The translations under genes were made by a program, and so were the position numbers. Below, piece after piece: positions 8,446 through 14,603 of a stretch of DNA of 16,403 nt (positions are counted from its first letter, which is position 1; the number at the start of each line of letters is the position of its first letter). The stretch is taken from the NCBI GenBank assembly GCA_964539045.1, contig CAZIHW010000039.1, positions 1-16,403 of the forward strand. The letters are read 5' to 3'. The notes beneath the pieces were generated by a model. It made no database searches and was not told the origin of the DNA. It was given only the letters and a program-made list of their open reading frames with translations. Origin of the DNA: UBA1227 sp964539045. GTDB taxonomy: Bacteria; Bacillota; Clostridia; Oscillospirales; Acutalibacteraceae.

Positions 8446-10245
8446 TTAAACCTCCATAATGATCGGAAGAATCATCGGACTTCTTCTTGTCTTTTCATAT
8501 ACCATTCGTGTTATCTCATCGCGTATGCGGGACTTGATGGAAGCCCAATCATGTACTTCGTCTTCTATGCACTTCTCAATTGCCCACATGGCAATAGCTT
8601 TCAAGTCCTCCATAAGCTCCTCTGATTCACGAACGTACACAAATCCCCTCGTTACTATATCGGGGCCGGAAATTATTTCTCCGGAAACCGAATCCATAGA
8701 TACGACAACCGTTATGATACCGTCCTGGGCAAGCTTCGTACGATCTCGTAAAACTACGGAACCTACATCGCCCACGCCTGTACCGTCTACGAATACCTTA
8801 CCTGCAGGGACACTTCCGGTTTGCTTGAATATATTTTCACCAACCTCTACGGTTTTACCGATATCCGCTATAATTATGTTGCTCGGCTTCACGCCCATCT
8901 GCTGTGCGAGTTGCGCATGTTTAATAAGGTGTTTCTGCTCGCCGTGAACAGGTATGAAGTACTTCGGTTTTACAAGTCCGAACATAAGCTTTAGCTCTTC
9001 CTGATATGCGTGACCTGAAACATGTACCTCGTACATACGCTCGTAGATAACTTCTGCTCCGTGCTTCATGAGTTCGTTTACAACTTTGGTAACGGACTTT
9101 TCATTGCCCGGGATAGGTGTTGCCGAGATGATAACATAATCATTAGGGGTTATGTTAACCTTCCTGTGATCCGAGAAAGCCATTCTTGAGAGAGCCGACA
9201 TGGGTTCGCCCTGGCTTCCCGTAGTAACAAGAAGCAACTGCTCCGGAGTATAGTTCTTTATCTCATCGAGTGAAATAATAACACCGTCAGGAACATCTAA
9301 ATAACCGAGCTGCTGCCCTACCGCAACAGCAGTTTCAAGACTCCTGCCCGAAAGTGCAACCTTCCTGTTTTGTTCAATAGCGGCATTTATAATCTGCTGT
9401 ACCCTGTGGATATTAGAAGCAAATGTCGCAACTATAATTCTTCTGTTTCCTGCCTTGCGGAACAAGGTCTCAAACGATTGACCCACAGTTTTTTCACTCT
9501 GCGAGTAACCCGGCTTTTCCGCATTTGTCGAATCGGCAAGATAACACAGGACGCCCTCCTTGCCTATCTCGGCAAATCTGGCAAGATCTATCATTTGACC
9601 GTCTATGGGAGTTGTATCTATCTTAAAGTCTCCGGTCTGGACTATAGTTCCTGCATCGCAGCGTATGGCAAGTCCGATAGCATCAGGTATCGAGTGATTT
9701 ACATGTATGGCTTCTATTTCGAATTTGCCTAGACGCACTCTGTTTCCCGGCTCAAATACATTCAGGGAGCATCTGTCTAAAATAGCATGCTCGCGAAGTT
9801 TTCCTTCGATAAGACCCAGGGTGAGTCTGGTACCGTACACCGGTATATTTATAGCTTTCAAAAGATAAGCAAGACCGCCGATATGGTCCTCATGTCCGTG
9901 TGTAATTATAATTCCCTTAATTTTTTCCGCATTTCTCTGTAAGTAAGTAAAGTCCGGTATTACAAGATCTACGCCGAGCATCTCCGAATCAGGAAATGCA
10001 AGGCCGCAATCGACCAGGAACATATCCCCGTCATATTCGTAGAGTGTAATATTCTTTCCTATCTCATTAAGTCCTCCGAGGAAGGATATCTTAACGGGCA
10101 ATGTAACGTTTCCGTAGACCTTTCTGGCCACATTCTTTTTCGAAGGCAAGGTGCCCGAAGTCTTACCGTGACGTGAAAACTTTTTAGCAACAGCTTTTCC
10201 GCTTGAAGTCGAACTTACTCCTGTAGCTGTTTTATTTTTTGGCAT
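8446..10245 (-). CDS. rnj: Ribonuclease J
   Basis: Metallo-beta-lactamase/beta-CASP ribonuclease with 5'-3' exonuclease and endonuclease activity, central to mRNA decay and rRNA maturation in Bacillota. From the ATG at 10245 it has 599 residues. The zinc motif HGHEDH is at about 116-121, followed by the HSIPDA and TGDFKID blocks. The beta-CASP region has ATFASNIHRVQQ, TGSQGEPMSALSR and SATPIPGNE, then HVSGHAYQEELK and PVHGEQKH. The end, RRSPMILPIIMEV, closely resembles Bacillus RNase J1. About 45 basic, Ser/Thr/Lys-rich residues precede the catalytic domain, and Bacillus J1 lacks them. The ATG at 10245 is chosen because AAAGGAG lies 13 nt upstream; an in-frame GTG at 10278 has no visible site. 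It is the first gene of the operon reaching to ftsH. J1 versus J2 cannot be settled, but the C-terminus favours J1. Confidence 0.96.
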   Translation of the reverse strand: MPKNKTATGVSSTSSGKAVAKKFSRHGKTSGTLPSKKNVARKVYGNVTLPVKISFLGGLNEIGKNITLYEYDGDMFLVDCGLAFPDSEMLGVDLVIPDFTYLQRNAEKIKGIIITHGHEDHIGGLAYLLKAINIPVYGTRLTLGLIEGKLREHAILDRCSLNVFEPGNRVRLGKFEIEAIHVNHSIPDAIGLAIRCDAGTIVQTGDFKIDTTPIDGQMIDLARFAEIGKEGVLCYLADSTNAEKPGYSQSEKTVGQSFETLFRKAGNRRIIVATFASNIHRVQQIINAAIEQNRKVALSGRSLETAVAVGQQLGYLDVPDGVIISLDEIKNYTPEQLLLVTTGSQGEPMSALSRMAFSDHRKVNITPNDYVIISATPIPGNEKSVTKVVNELMKHGAEVIYERMYEVHVSGHAYQEELKLMFGLVKPKYFIPVHGEQKHLIKHAQLAQQMGVKPSNIIIADIGKTVEVGENIFKQTGSVPAGKVFVDGTGVGDVGSVVLRDRTKLAQDGIITVVVSMDSVSGEIISGPDIVTRGFVYVRESEELMEDLKAIAMWAIEKCIEDEVHDWASIKSRIRDEITRMVYEKTRRSPMILPIIMEV

Positions 10246-10302
10246 GATATTTATAATTCTCCTTTCATACCTCGACACTTTAAGTCTGTATTTTCCGATA
10301 TG

Positions 10303-10348
10303 TAATGGGAGGACCCAAACCTACCTATTTTTACGTTTAGGCCCACTA
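10303..10348 (-). promoter_or_regulatory. Predicted structured 5' leader hairpin of rnj
   Basis: In the minus-strand RNA, TAGTGGG (10348-10342) pairs with CCCATTA (10309-10303), and CCTAAAC (10341-10335) pairs with GTTTGGG (10320-10314). A 14-nt loop caps the stem and a 4-nt bulge (UCCU) lies on the 3' side. Both half-stems use G-U pairs that would be mismatches in a plus-strand RNA, so the structure is specific to the rnj transcript. GGGCC can alternatively pair with GGGUCC, giving a competing 10-bp stem. No U-run follows, so it is not a simple terminator. I do not recognise a known riboswitch class. Confidence 0.5.
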
Positions 10349-10383
10349 ACCCAAAATAACGATTATATTTTTATTAATAAGTT

Positions 10384-10412
10384 ATTTTATAATATAAGAC
10401 GCTCTAAGTCAA
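10384..10412 (-). promoter_or_regulatory. Predicted sigma-A promoter of the rnj-gdpP-rplI-dnaB-tilS-hpt operon
   Basis: The -35 box is TTGACT (10412-10407, 5 of 6 matches) and the -10 box is TAAAAT (10389-10384, 5 of 6), with a 17-bp spacer, read on the minus strand. Transcription should begin near 10377, giving a leader of about 130 nt before the rnj ATG. A second perfect TTGACA at 10442-10437 has no good -10 partner at standard spacing. Confidence 0.7.
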
Positions 10413-10432
10413 TTATTTGATAATTATTTGAT
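10411..10432 (-). repeat. 11-bp perfect tandem direct repeat at the rnj promoter
   Basis: The unit aattatttgat (plus strand) occurs at 10411-10421 and again at 10422-10432. The period of 11 bp is about one DNA helical turn. It touches the -35 box on the upstream side and fills the space between the two TTGAC-type boxes. It could be an operator, an A/T-rich UP-like element, or a slippage product. Confidence 0.75.
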
Positions 10433-10468
10433 ACGATGTCAAACGAAATTTCACGCACATAGAGCAAT

Positions 10469-12823
10469 TTACGTGTACATTTTCGACACTATCTTTTGAG
10501 ATATATCTAGAGCAAACTCCTCTGCCGCCTCCATACTTGACGCCTCAGTTAAAATTCTCAACCTATTACCCTTTTTTGAAGGTGTAACAGTTGCCTTTAC
10601 TCCCTTCGCAGTGTTGGACAGGCTCAGACCCTCACTCGCAAATGCAACATTTGCATTTATACTTTCTTCCCTGAATATATCTTTGAGTTTGACGGGAGAA
10701 AAGTTTATTACAAGTTCCTTGTCCGTAACATAAAACTTCGGTATCTCATCAACCAGTTCATGGAGTTTCATCCCTCTGTCGCGCATAATCCGAAGCACCT
10801 TCATGGCCATAAATAAAGCATCCTTTGACCATGATTGACACGCAGCAAATCTTCTTGCATTCTCATCGGAATTATCCGAAGGAGATTCAGAATATCTGAA
10901 GACCCTCCTGGAGTACATATTTGCAATATCATCGATTATCTGAGGTGCGCTGTTTGGCAATGCAACGTCCTTTCCGGAACGAAATTCATTGTTACAGCAA
11001 ATAGCAAGCAATGTTTTCATCGGTACTTTCGGATATTTTTCCTCAATTATGCTGACATCCGTTCCGTCATAATTGAGCTTCACCGTAATCTCGTCGGAAT
11101 ACGTGGCCCCAACCCTGTCCAGGCACTCTCTGAAAACTCTGGCGACTTCAGGATTCTCGCTTTCAACCGCAGTAGCTATTCCGTCAAGATTACCTCCGGC
11201 AGCCCTGCATAGTTCCTGCGAATAGATAAGCCGAATGCTGGTTATGCTCGATATATCTCTTCCCTTGTTTATATTTGAGCGGGAAAAATCCGACTTTTGA
11301 AGGCGTTTCTCTATATCCCGTTCCTGCATTCTCGGCAAAGGAAGTCCGTCACTGCCGCAAAAGGTAAGACTTACATCGTTTCCGTTTATATCTCCGGTAT
11401 TTTTTATAAATATACCGAGATCCAAACCGCAAAATGAAGTAAAGAACGACATCTGGGACATAAATGCGTCACCGAAGTCCCATATATATCCCCCGCTTGC
11501 CATTGCGCCGGATTGAATTGCCATTTTAAGCGATTTCGCACATCTCGAACCATCCGTCGCAATACCGATTTTGATTCCCGGTTTAACCGAGGCACAGGCA
11601 CGTCCGAGCTTTGCACATAGCTCCGGTCGAAGCTCAGCATCTGCTGATCCGGTAACACCACCGTCATCAAAGAAGTCTCTCTGCGGAGGCTGTACTATGA
11701 CATTTTCATAGACTCTGACGCATGGCGGAATAATCTTATTCGGCCATATAAGAACATTTTGCAAAACAGAAGATTTGTTACCCAATACCGAAGCTGCACC
11801 CAGTACCGAAAGATCAAACAGTTCAGCACCGTTTTTAACAGTTGAGTTTTCGGCCAATATAGATCCACTGACACGTGCATTGCTCTCAATCTTTACATTT
11901 ACCGATACTATGCTGTTCTTTATATGAACATTGCTTCCTATGACACAGCCGTCATCCAGTACGGTACCGGGACCTATTATTGAATCTTCGCCTATTTTTA
12001 CATTGTCGCCTATGAATACAGGCGGTATGATTTTGTACTTGCCTCCCGGTATTCTTCCGTCATTGCTGCACACCATACTTTCAGAGATTTTCAAGGAGGT
12101 TTTAACTTTCCTCTTCATCATCTGAGTCTGGCAAACTATATATGACCTGAAGTCCCCTATGTCACACCAATATCCACTTTCTTCAAATCCGCCGAGTATC
12201 TTTCCCGAATTCATCATTTTAGGGAAAAGATCCTTTGAAAAATCATACGGTACTCCGTCAGGTATATATGACAGTACGTGAGGATTTATGAAGTATATAC
12301 CTGTATTAGCGAGATCGGATACCGCCCTGCTCCATCCCGGTTTTTCTATAAAGGATGCAATTTTACCCAGTTTTGTCAATGTAACCAGTCCATACTCCCT
12401 TGGATCATTAACCTTGCTGAGGAGTATGGACACCTCATTGTTACTGCTGTTATGAAGGGTCTCAAAATGCTTTAAATTGAAATCACAAATCGCATCGCCG
12501 CTTATGACGAGGAAAGGCTCGTCAAAGTTTTTTGCGGCAAGTTTTACACCTCCGGCAGTACCCAACTTCTCTTTTTCCTCAACAACGCTGACACGCATTC
12601 CGCCGAAGTTCAGGACACCGCATTCTCTATTTACAAATTCCTTTATCTCATCAGAAAGATATCGAACAGAAATAACCGCATCTGTGCATCCGTTTTGATA
12701 AAGGAGTTCCAGGATGTAGTAAAGAGTGGGTTTTCCGCACAGCCTGAGCATCGGCTTCGGTACACTGCAGGTAAGAGGTCTCATTCTTTCTCCCTCGCCG
12801 CCTGCCATAATAACAGCTTTCAT
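10469..12823 (-). CDS. Fused sugar-phosphate nucleotidyltransferase / beta-helix / degenerate phosphomannomutase-like protein
   Basis: A 784-residue three-part protein of the family often annotated mannose-1-phosphate guanylyltransferase. The N-terminal Rossmann nucleotidyltransferase has AGGEGERMRPLT (7-18), VPKPM (21-25), EKLGTAGGV (85-93), SGDAICDF (108-115) and IEKPGW (159-164). It should transfer a nucleotide to a sugar 1-phosphate for exopolysaccharide or cell-surface glycan synthesis. A left-handed beta-helix of hexapeptide repeats covers about 265-375. The C-terminal region (about 395-784) follows the phosphoglucomutase/phosphomannomutase fold but looks inactive: the phosphoserine loop (TASHNP type) reads IFIKNTGDINGND (471-483), the metal loop DGDxDR is degenerate at NYDGTDVSI (584-592), and the RPSGTEP loop reads TPSKKGN (747-753). 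The start ATG has GGAGG 7 nt upstream. Flanking terminator and promoter signals make it look monocistronic. The exact nucleotide and sugar (GDP-mannose or other) cannot be read from the sequence. Confidence 0.9.
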   Translation of the reverse strand: MKAVIMAGGEGERMRPLTCSVPKPMLRLCGKPTLYYILELLYQNGCTDAVISVRYLSDEIKEFVNRECGVLNFGGMRVSVVEEKEKLGTAGGVKLAAKNFDEPFLVISGDAICDFNLKHFETLHNSSNNEVSILLSKVNDPREYGLVTLTKLGKIASFIEKPGWSRAVSDLANTGIYFINPHVLSYIPDGVPYDFSKDLFPKMMNSGKILGGFEESGYWCDIGDFRSYIVCQTQMMKRKVKTSLKISESMVCSNDGRIPGGKYKIIPPVFIGDNVKIGEDSIIGPGTVLDDGCVIGSNVHIKNSIVSVNVKIESNARVSGSILAENSTVKNGAELFDLSVLGAASVLGNKSSVLQNVLIWPNKIIPPCVRVYENVIVQPPQRDFFDDGGVTGSADAELRPELCAKLGRACASVKPGIKIGIATDGSRCAKSLKMAIQSGAMASGGYIWDFGDAFMSQMSFFTSFCGLDLGIFIKNTGDINGNDVSLTFCGSDGLPLPRMQERDIEKRLQKSDFSRSNINKGRDISSITSIRLIYSQELCRAAGGNLDGIATAVESENPEVARVFRECLDRVGATYSDEITVKLNYDGTDVSIIEEKYPKVPMKTLLAICCNNEFRSGKDVALPNSAPQIIDDIANMYSRRVFRYSESPSDNSDENARRFAACQSWSKDALFMAMKVLRIMRDRGMKLHELVDEIPKFYVTDKELVINFSPVKLKDIFREESINANVAFASEGLSLSNTAKGVKATVTPSKKGNRLRILTEASSMEAAEEFALDISQKIVSKMYT

Positions 12824-12833
12824 AAACAGTCCT

Positions 12834-12863
12834 CCAATACTGATTTTCTTAAATTAGTATTGG
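12834..12863 (-). promoter_or_regulatory. Inverted repeat overlapping the Shine-Dalgarno of the nucleotidyltransferase gene
   Basis: On the minus strand CCAATACT (12863-12856) and AGTATTGG (12841-12834) form a perfect 8-bp inverted repeat around a 14-nt AT-rich loop. The last GG of the right arm is the first GG of the GGAGG ribosome binding site. A hairpin in the mRNA would partly hide that site; alternatively the repeat is a DNA operator just downstream of the promoter. A -10-like TATACT lies at 12882-12877, with no good -35 box. Confidence 0.5.
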
Positions 12864-12910
12864 CAAGGCAAAAAAAAGTATACGCATGCAGATATCAAAA
12901 TTATGGCATA

Positions 12911-12957
12911 AAAAGAAACAAACCGCCCACCCCGAAAAGAGATATAAGCGGTTTGTT
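12911..12957 (-). terminator. Intrinsic terminator after rnhA
   Basis: On the minus strand AACAAACCGC (12957-12948) pairs perfectly with GCGGTTTGTT (12926-12917), a 10-bp stem with a 21-nt loop. The T-rich tract TCTTTT follows directly. It lies 24 nt after the rnhA stop and closes the perR-rubrerythrin-rnhA operon. Confidence 0.88.
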
Positions 12958-12981
12958 GTAAGTGAAGTTATGAGTAAATAA

Positions 12982-13461
12982 TCACATAAACTTTTGGCTT
13001 TCTGCAACTGCCATCCTGTCACAGCGTTCATTTTCGGGATGGCCGGCATGACCTTTAAGCCATACTATGCTGTATTCGTGTTTTTCAAGTTCATCAAGGA
13101 GTACTTCCCAAAGGTCAGGATTGAGGGCAGGCTTTTTATCTGATTTCCTCCAGCCGTTTTTTCTCCATCCGGCCGCCCAGCCTTTTGTTATGCCGTCTGC
13201 TACATACTTTGAATCGGTGTAAATAGTAACATTACAAGACCTTTTGAGGGCCTGTAAACCGGCAATAACCGCCATAAGTTCCATACGATTATTCGTTGTA
13301 TCGGCTTCCCCGCCGGAGAGTTCTTTTTCCACCCCTCCGGAGCGTAAAATCGTGCCGTAGCCTCCCGGGCCAGGATTGCCGGAACATGCACCGTCAGTGA
13401 AAATATCCACCTTTGTAAGTTCTTTTTTTTCGCCGTTTTCAATCTTATTTGATGAAGGCAT
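12982..13461 (-). CDS. rnhA: Ribonuclease HI
   Basis: Endonuclease that cuts the RNA strand of RNA-DNA hybrids, removing R-loops and Okazaki primers. It has 159 residues, close to the Escherichia coli enzyme. The catalytic acidic residues are all visible: D23 in FTDGACSGNPGPGGYG, E61 in NNRMELMA, D83 in TDSKYV and D148 in NERCD. H138 in KGHAGHPENERCD matches the catalytic histidine. A basic, Trp-rich handle region (WAAGWRKNGWRK) lies around 95-106. The first 17 residues are a polar extension before the first strand. The ATG at 13461 has AGGAGA 6 nt upstream. It starts 22 nt after the rubrerythrin stop, so it is probably cotranscribed with perR and rubrerythrin, and a terminator follows it. 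Confidence 0.96.
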   Translation of the reverse strand: MPSSNKIENGEKKELTKVDIFTDGACSGNPGPGGYGTILRSGGVEKELSGGEADTTNNRMELMAVIAGLQALKRSCNVTIYTDSKYVADGITKGWAAGWRKNGWRKSDKKPALNPDLWEVLLDELEKHEYSIVWLKGHAGHPENERCDRMAVAESQKFM

Positions 13462-13483
13462 ACGCTATCTCCTGAACTTTGTA

Positions 13484-14071
13484 TCAGCCGAAGTACCTTT
13501 CAAGAAGACCCTTGAGAGCCTTACCGTGGCGGGCTTCGTCGCGAGCCATTTCGTGAACTGTATCATGGATGGCATCAAGATTGTTCTTCTTAGCGCAAGT
13601 TGCAAGGTCTACCTTTCCCTGTGTAGCGCCGAACTCACAATCTACTCTCCATGCAAGGTTTGACTTTGTATCAGCCTTCATGTTTGCTTCAAGATCAGAA
13701 CCGAGGAGTTCAGCAAACTTAGCTGCATGCTCAGCCTCTTCGTAAGCTGCCTTCTCCCAATACAGACCTATCTCCGGATATCCTTCTCTATGAGCTATAC
13801 GAGCCATGCAAAGGTACATACCAACTTCTGAGCACTCACCGTTAAAGTTAGCCATAAGCTGATCAAAGATGTACTTTTTATCTTCTTCTGATATGTCAGG
13901 ATTGTTCTTTACTGTCTTTGCATATATACCGAACTCGTGTTCAGCAGCAAGAGTAAGTTCACCCTGTACTTCTTTGAACTTATCAGCGCCTACATGGCAA
14001 ACAGGACACTCTGCCGGTGCGCTGTCGCCCTCATAGATGTATCCGCAAACTGTACAAACGAATTTTTTCAT
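13484..14071 (-). CDS. Reverse rubrerythrin (N-terminal rubredoxin, C-terminal diiron domain)
   Basis: Non-haem iron peroxidase that reduces hydrogen peroxide (and, in clostridial examples, supports oxygen reduction) with electrons passed through its rubredoxin centre. It has 195 residues from the ATG at 14071. The rubredoxin-like FeCys4 site comes first: C6 and C9 in CTVCGYIYEG, then C22 and C25 in CPVC. The ferritin-like diiron domain follows, with EHEFG (44-48), GECSE (78-82), YEEAEH (110-115) and the C-terminal EMARDEARHG. The domain order is the reverse of classical rubrerythrin. The start is set by GGAGG 8 nt upstream; an in-frame TTG at 14086 overlaps that ribosome binding site and is unlikely. 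It lies 51 nt after perR, with no separate promoter seen, so it is probably induced by peroxide along with perR. Confidence 0.94.
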   Translation of the reverse strand: MKKFVCTVCGYIYEGDSAPAECPVCHVGADKFKEVQGELTLAAEHEFGIYAKTVKNNPDISEEDKKYIFDQLMANFNGECSEVGMYLCMARIAHREGYPEIGLYWEKAAYEEAEHAAKFAELLGSDLEANMKADTKSNLAWRVDCEFGATQGKVDLATCAKKNNLDAIHDTVHEMARDEARHGKALKGLLERYFG

Positions 14072-14122
14072 AATAACAACCTCCAATATTAATCTGTTTT
14101 TATGATTGTGTAGCCAGACTGC

Positions 14123-14518
14123 TCAAATTTGTGCCGTCAGGCTGAGACACTTTTCACAAACACCTTTATACATAAGGGTATAGGTATCTATCCTACCCTT
14201 ATAAAACGATTGGGCTTTCTCTCCTATCTCAGGCATATACGGCATCTCCAAATCATAAATCCTGTTGCACTTTTTACAGCAGAGGTGATAATGAGGTTCC
14301 GTAAAAGCATCATAGTGGTCTGATTGGGCCCCGGTAATACACTTTACAAGCCCCTCATCACACAACTGCCTCAGGTTCCTATACACAGTTGCGAGGCTGA
14401 GCCCGGGATAATCAGGCTTCAATGACTGATATAATTCATCAGCTGTAGGATGATCACGGCGGGATTTCAATTCAGAAAAAATAGCATTTCTCTGCTTACT
14501 GTTCCTTACAATAGACAT
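14123..14518 (-). CDS. perR: Fur-family transcriptional repressor, PerR type
   Basis: Metal-dependent DNA-binding repressor of peroxide-defence genes. It has 131 residues. A winged helix covers about 1-75, with the recognition segment LSLATVYRNLRQL. The C-terminal part has the structural zinc cysteines C81/C84 (CKKC) and C121/C124 (CEKC). Aligned by eye to Bacillus subtilis PerR, all five regulatory metal ligands are present: H23, D70, H76, H78 and D89, including the Asp specific to PerR in DAFTEPHYH. This favours PerR over Fur or Zur. ATG 14518 has a GGGGG site about 7 nt upstream. The gene heads the perR-rubrerythrin-rnhA operon, and a long palindrome over its promoter implies autoregulation. 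The operator is closer to a Fur box than a PerR box, so iron sensing remains possible. Confidence 0.88.
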   Translation of the reverse strand: MSIVRNSKQRNAIFSELKSRRDHPTADELYQSLKPDYPGLSLATVYRNLRQLCDEGLVKCITGAQSDHYDAFTEPHYHLCCKKCNRIYDLEMPYMPEIGEKAQSFYKGRIDTYTLMYKGVCEKCLSLTAQI

Positions 14519-14533
14519 CCGGCCGCCCCCTAA

Positions 14534-14562
14534 ATCATAATGATAATCGTTATCATTATGAT
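14534..14562 (-). promoter_or_regulatory. Fur-family operator palindrome upstream of perR
   Basis: Perfect palindrome with 13-bp arms: ATCATAATGATAA (14534-14546), a 3-bp centre (TCG), then its exact complement (14550-14562). The core TGATAATCGTTATCA matches the 7-1-7 Fur-box pattern TGATAATNATTATCA at all but one position, and matches the PerR box TTATAATNATTATAA less well. It covers the -10 box and the expected transcription start, a position suited to repression. Confidence 0.85.
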
Positions 14563-14586
14563 ATCTTATGTTTCTGCAGTTGTCAA
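14558..14586 (-). promoter_or_regulatory. perR: Predicted sigma-A promoter of perR
   Basis: On the minus strand the -35 box is TTGACA (14586-14581, perfect) and the -10 box is TATCAT (14563-14558, 5 of 6), with a 17-bp spacer. The -10 box lies almost entirely in the first arm of the operator palindrome. The -35 box begins 18 nt after the tyrS stop, and no terminator separates them. Confidence 0.82.
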
Positions 14587-14603
14587 TAGGGTTAGCAGAA
14601 AAT

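Noticed and set aside
8459..8947. 162-codon plus-strand open frame opposite rnj
   Set aside because: It is fully antisense to the conserved RNase J C-terminus and has no recognisable protein motif. It is a shadow of strong codon bias on the other strand.
10246..10278. GTG at 10278 as the rnj start
   Set aside because: It has no Shine-Dalgarno in front, whereas AAAGGAG precedes the ATG at 10245; the extra 11 codons include that binding site.
10437..10442. Perfect TTGACA as the main rnj -35 box
   Set aside because: No acceptable -10 hexamer lies 16-18 nt downstream. The TTGACT box at 10412-10407 with TAAAAT fits much better.
12849..13049. 66-codon minus-strand frame between rnhA and the nucleotidyltransferase gene
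   Set aside because: It overlaps the rnhA end in another frame and runs through the intrinsic terminator, so it is not a plausible gene.
14072..14086. TTG at 14086 as the rubrerythrin start
   Set aside because: This TTG overlaps the GGAGG ribosome binding site that serves the ATG at 14071, and the rubredoxin domain begins directly after that ATG.
14534..14562. Long palindrome read as a tyrS terminator
   Set aside because: The arms are AT-rich, no U-run follows on the minus strand, and it overlaps a good promoter -10 box. A repressor operator explains it better.
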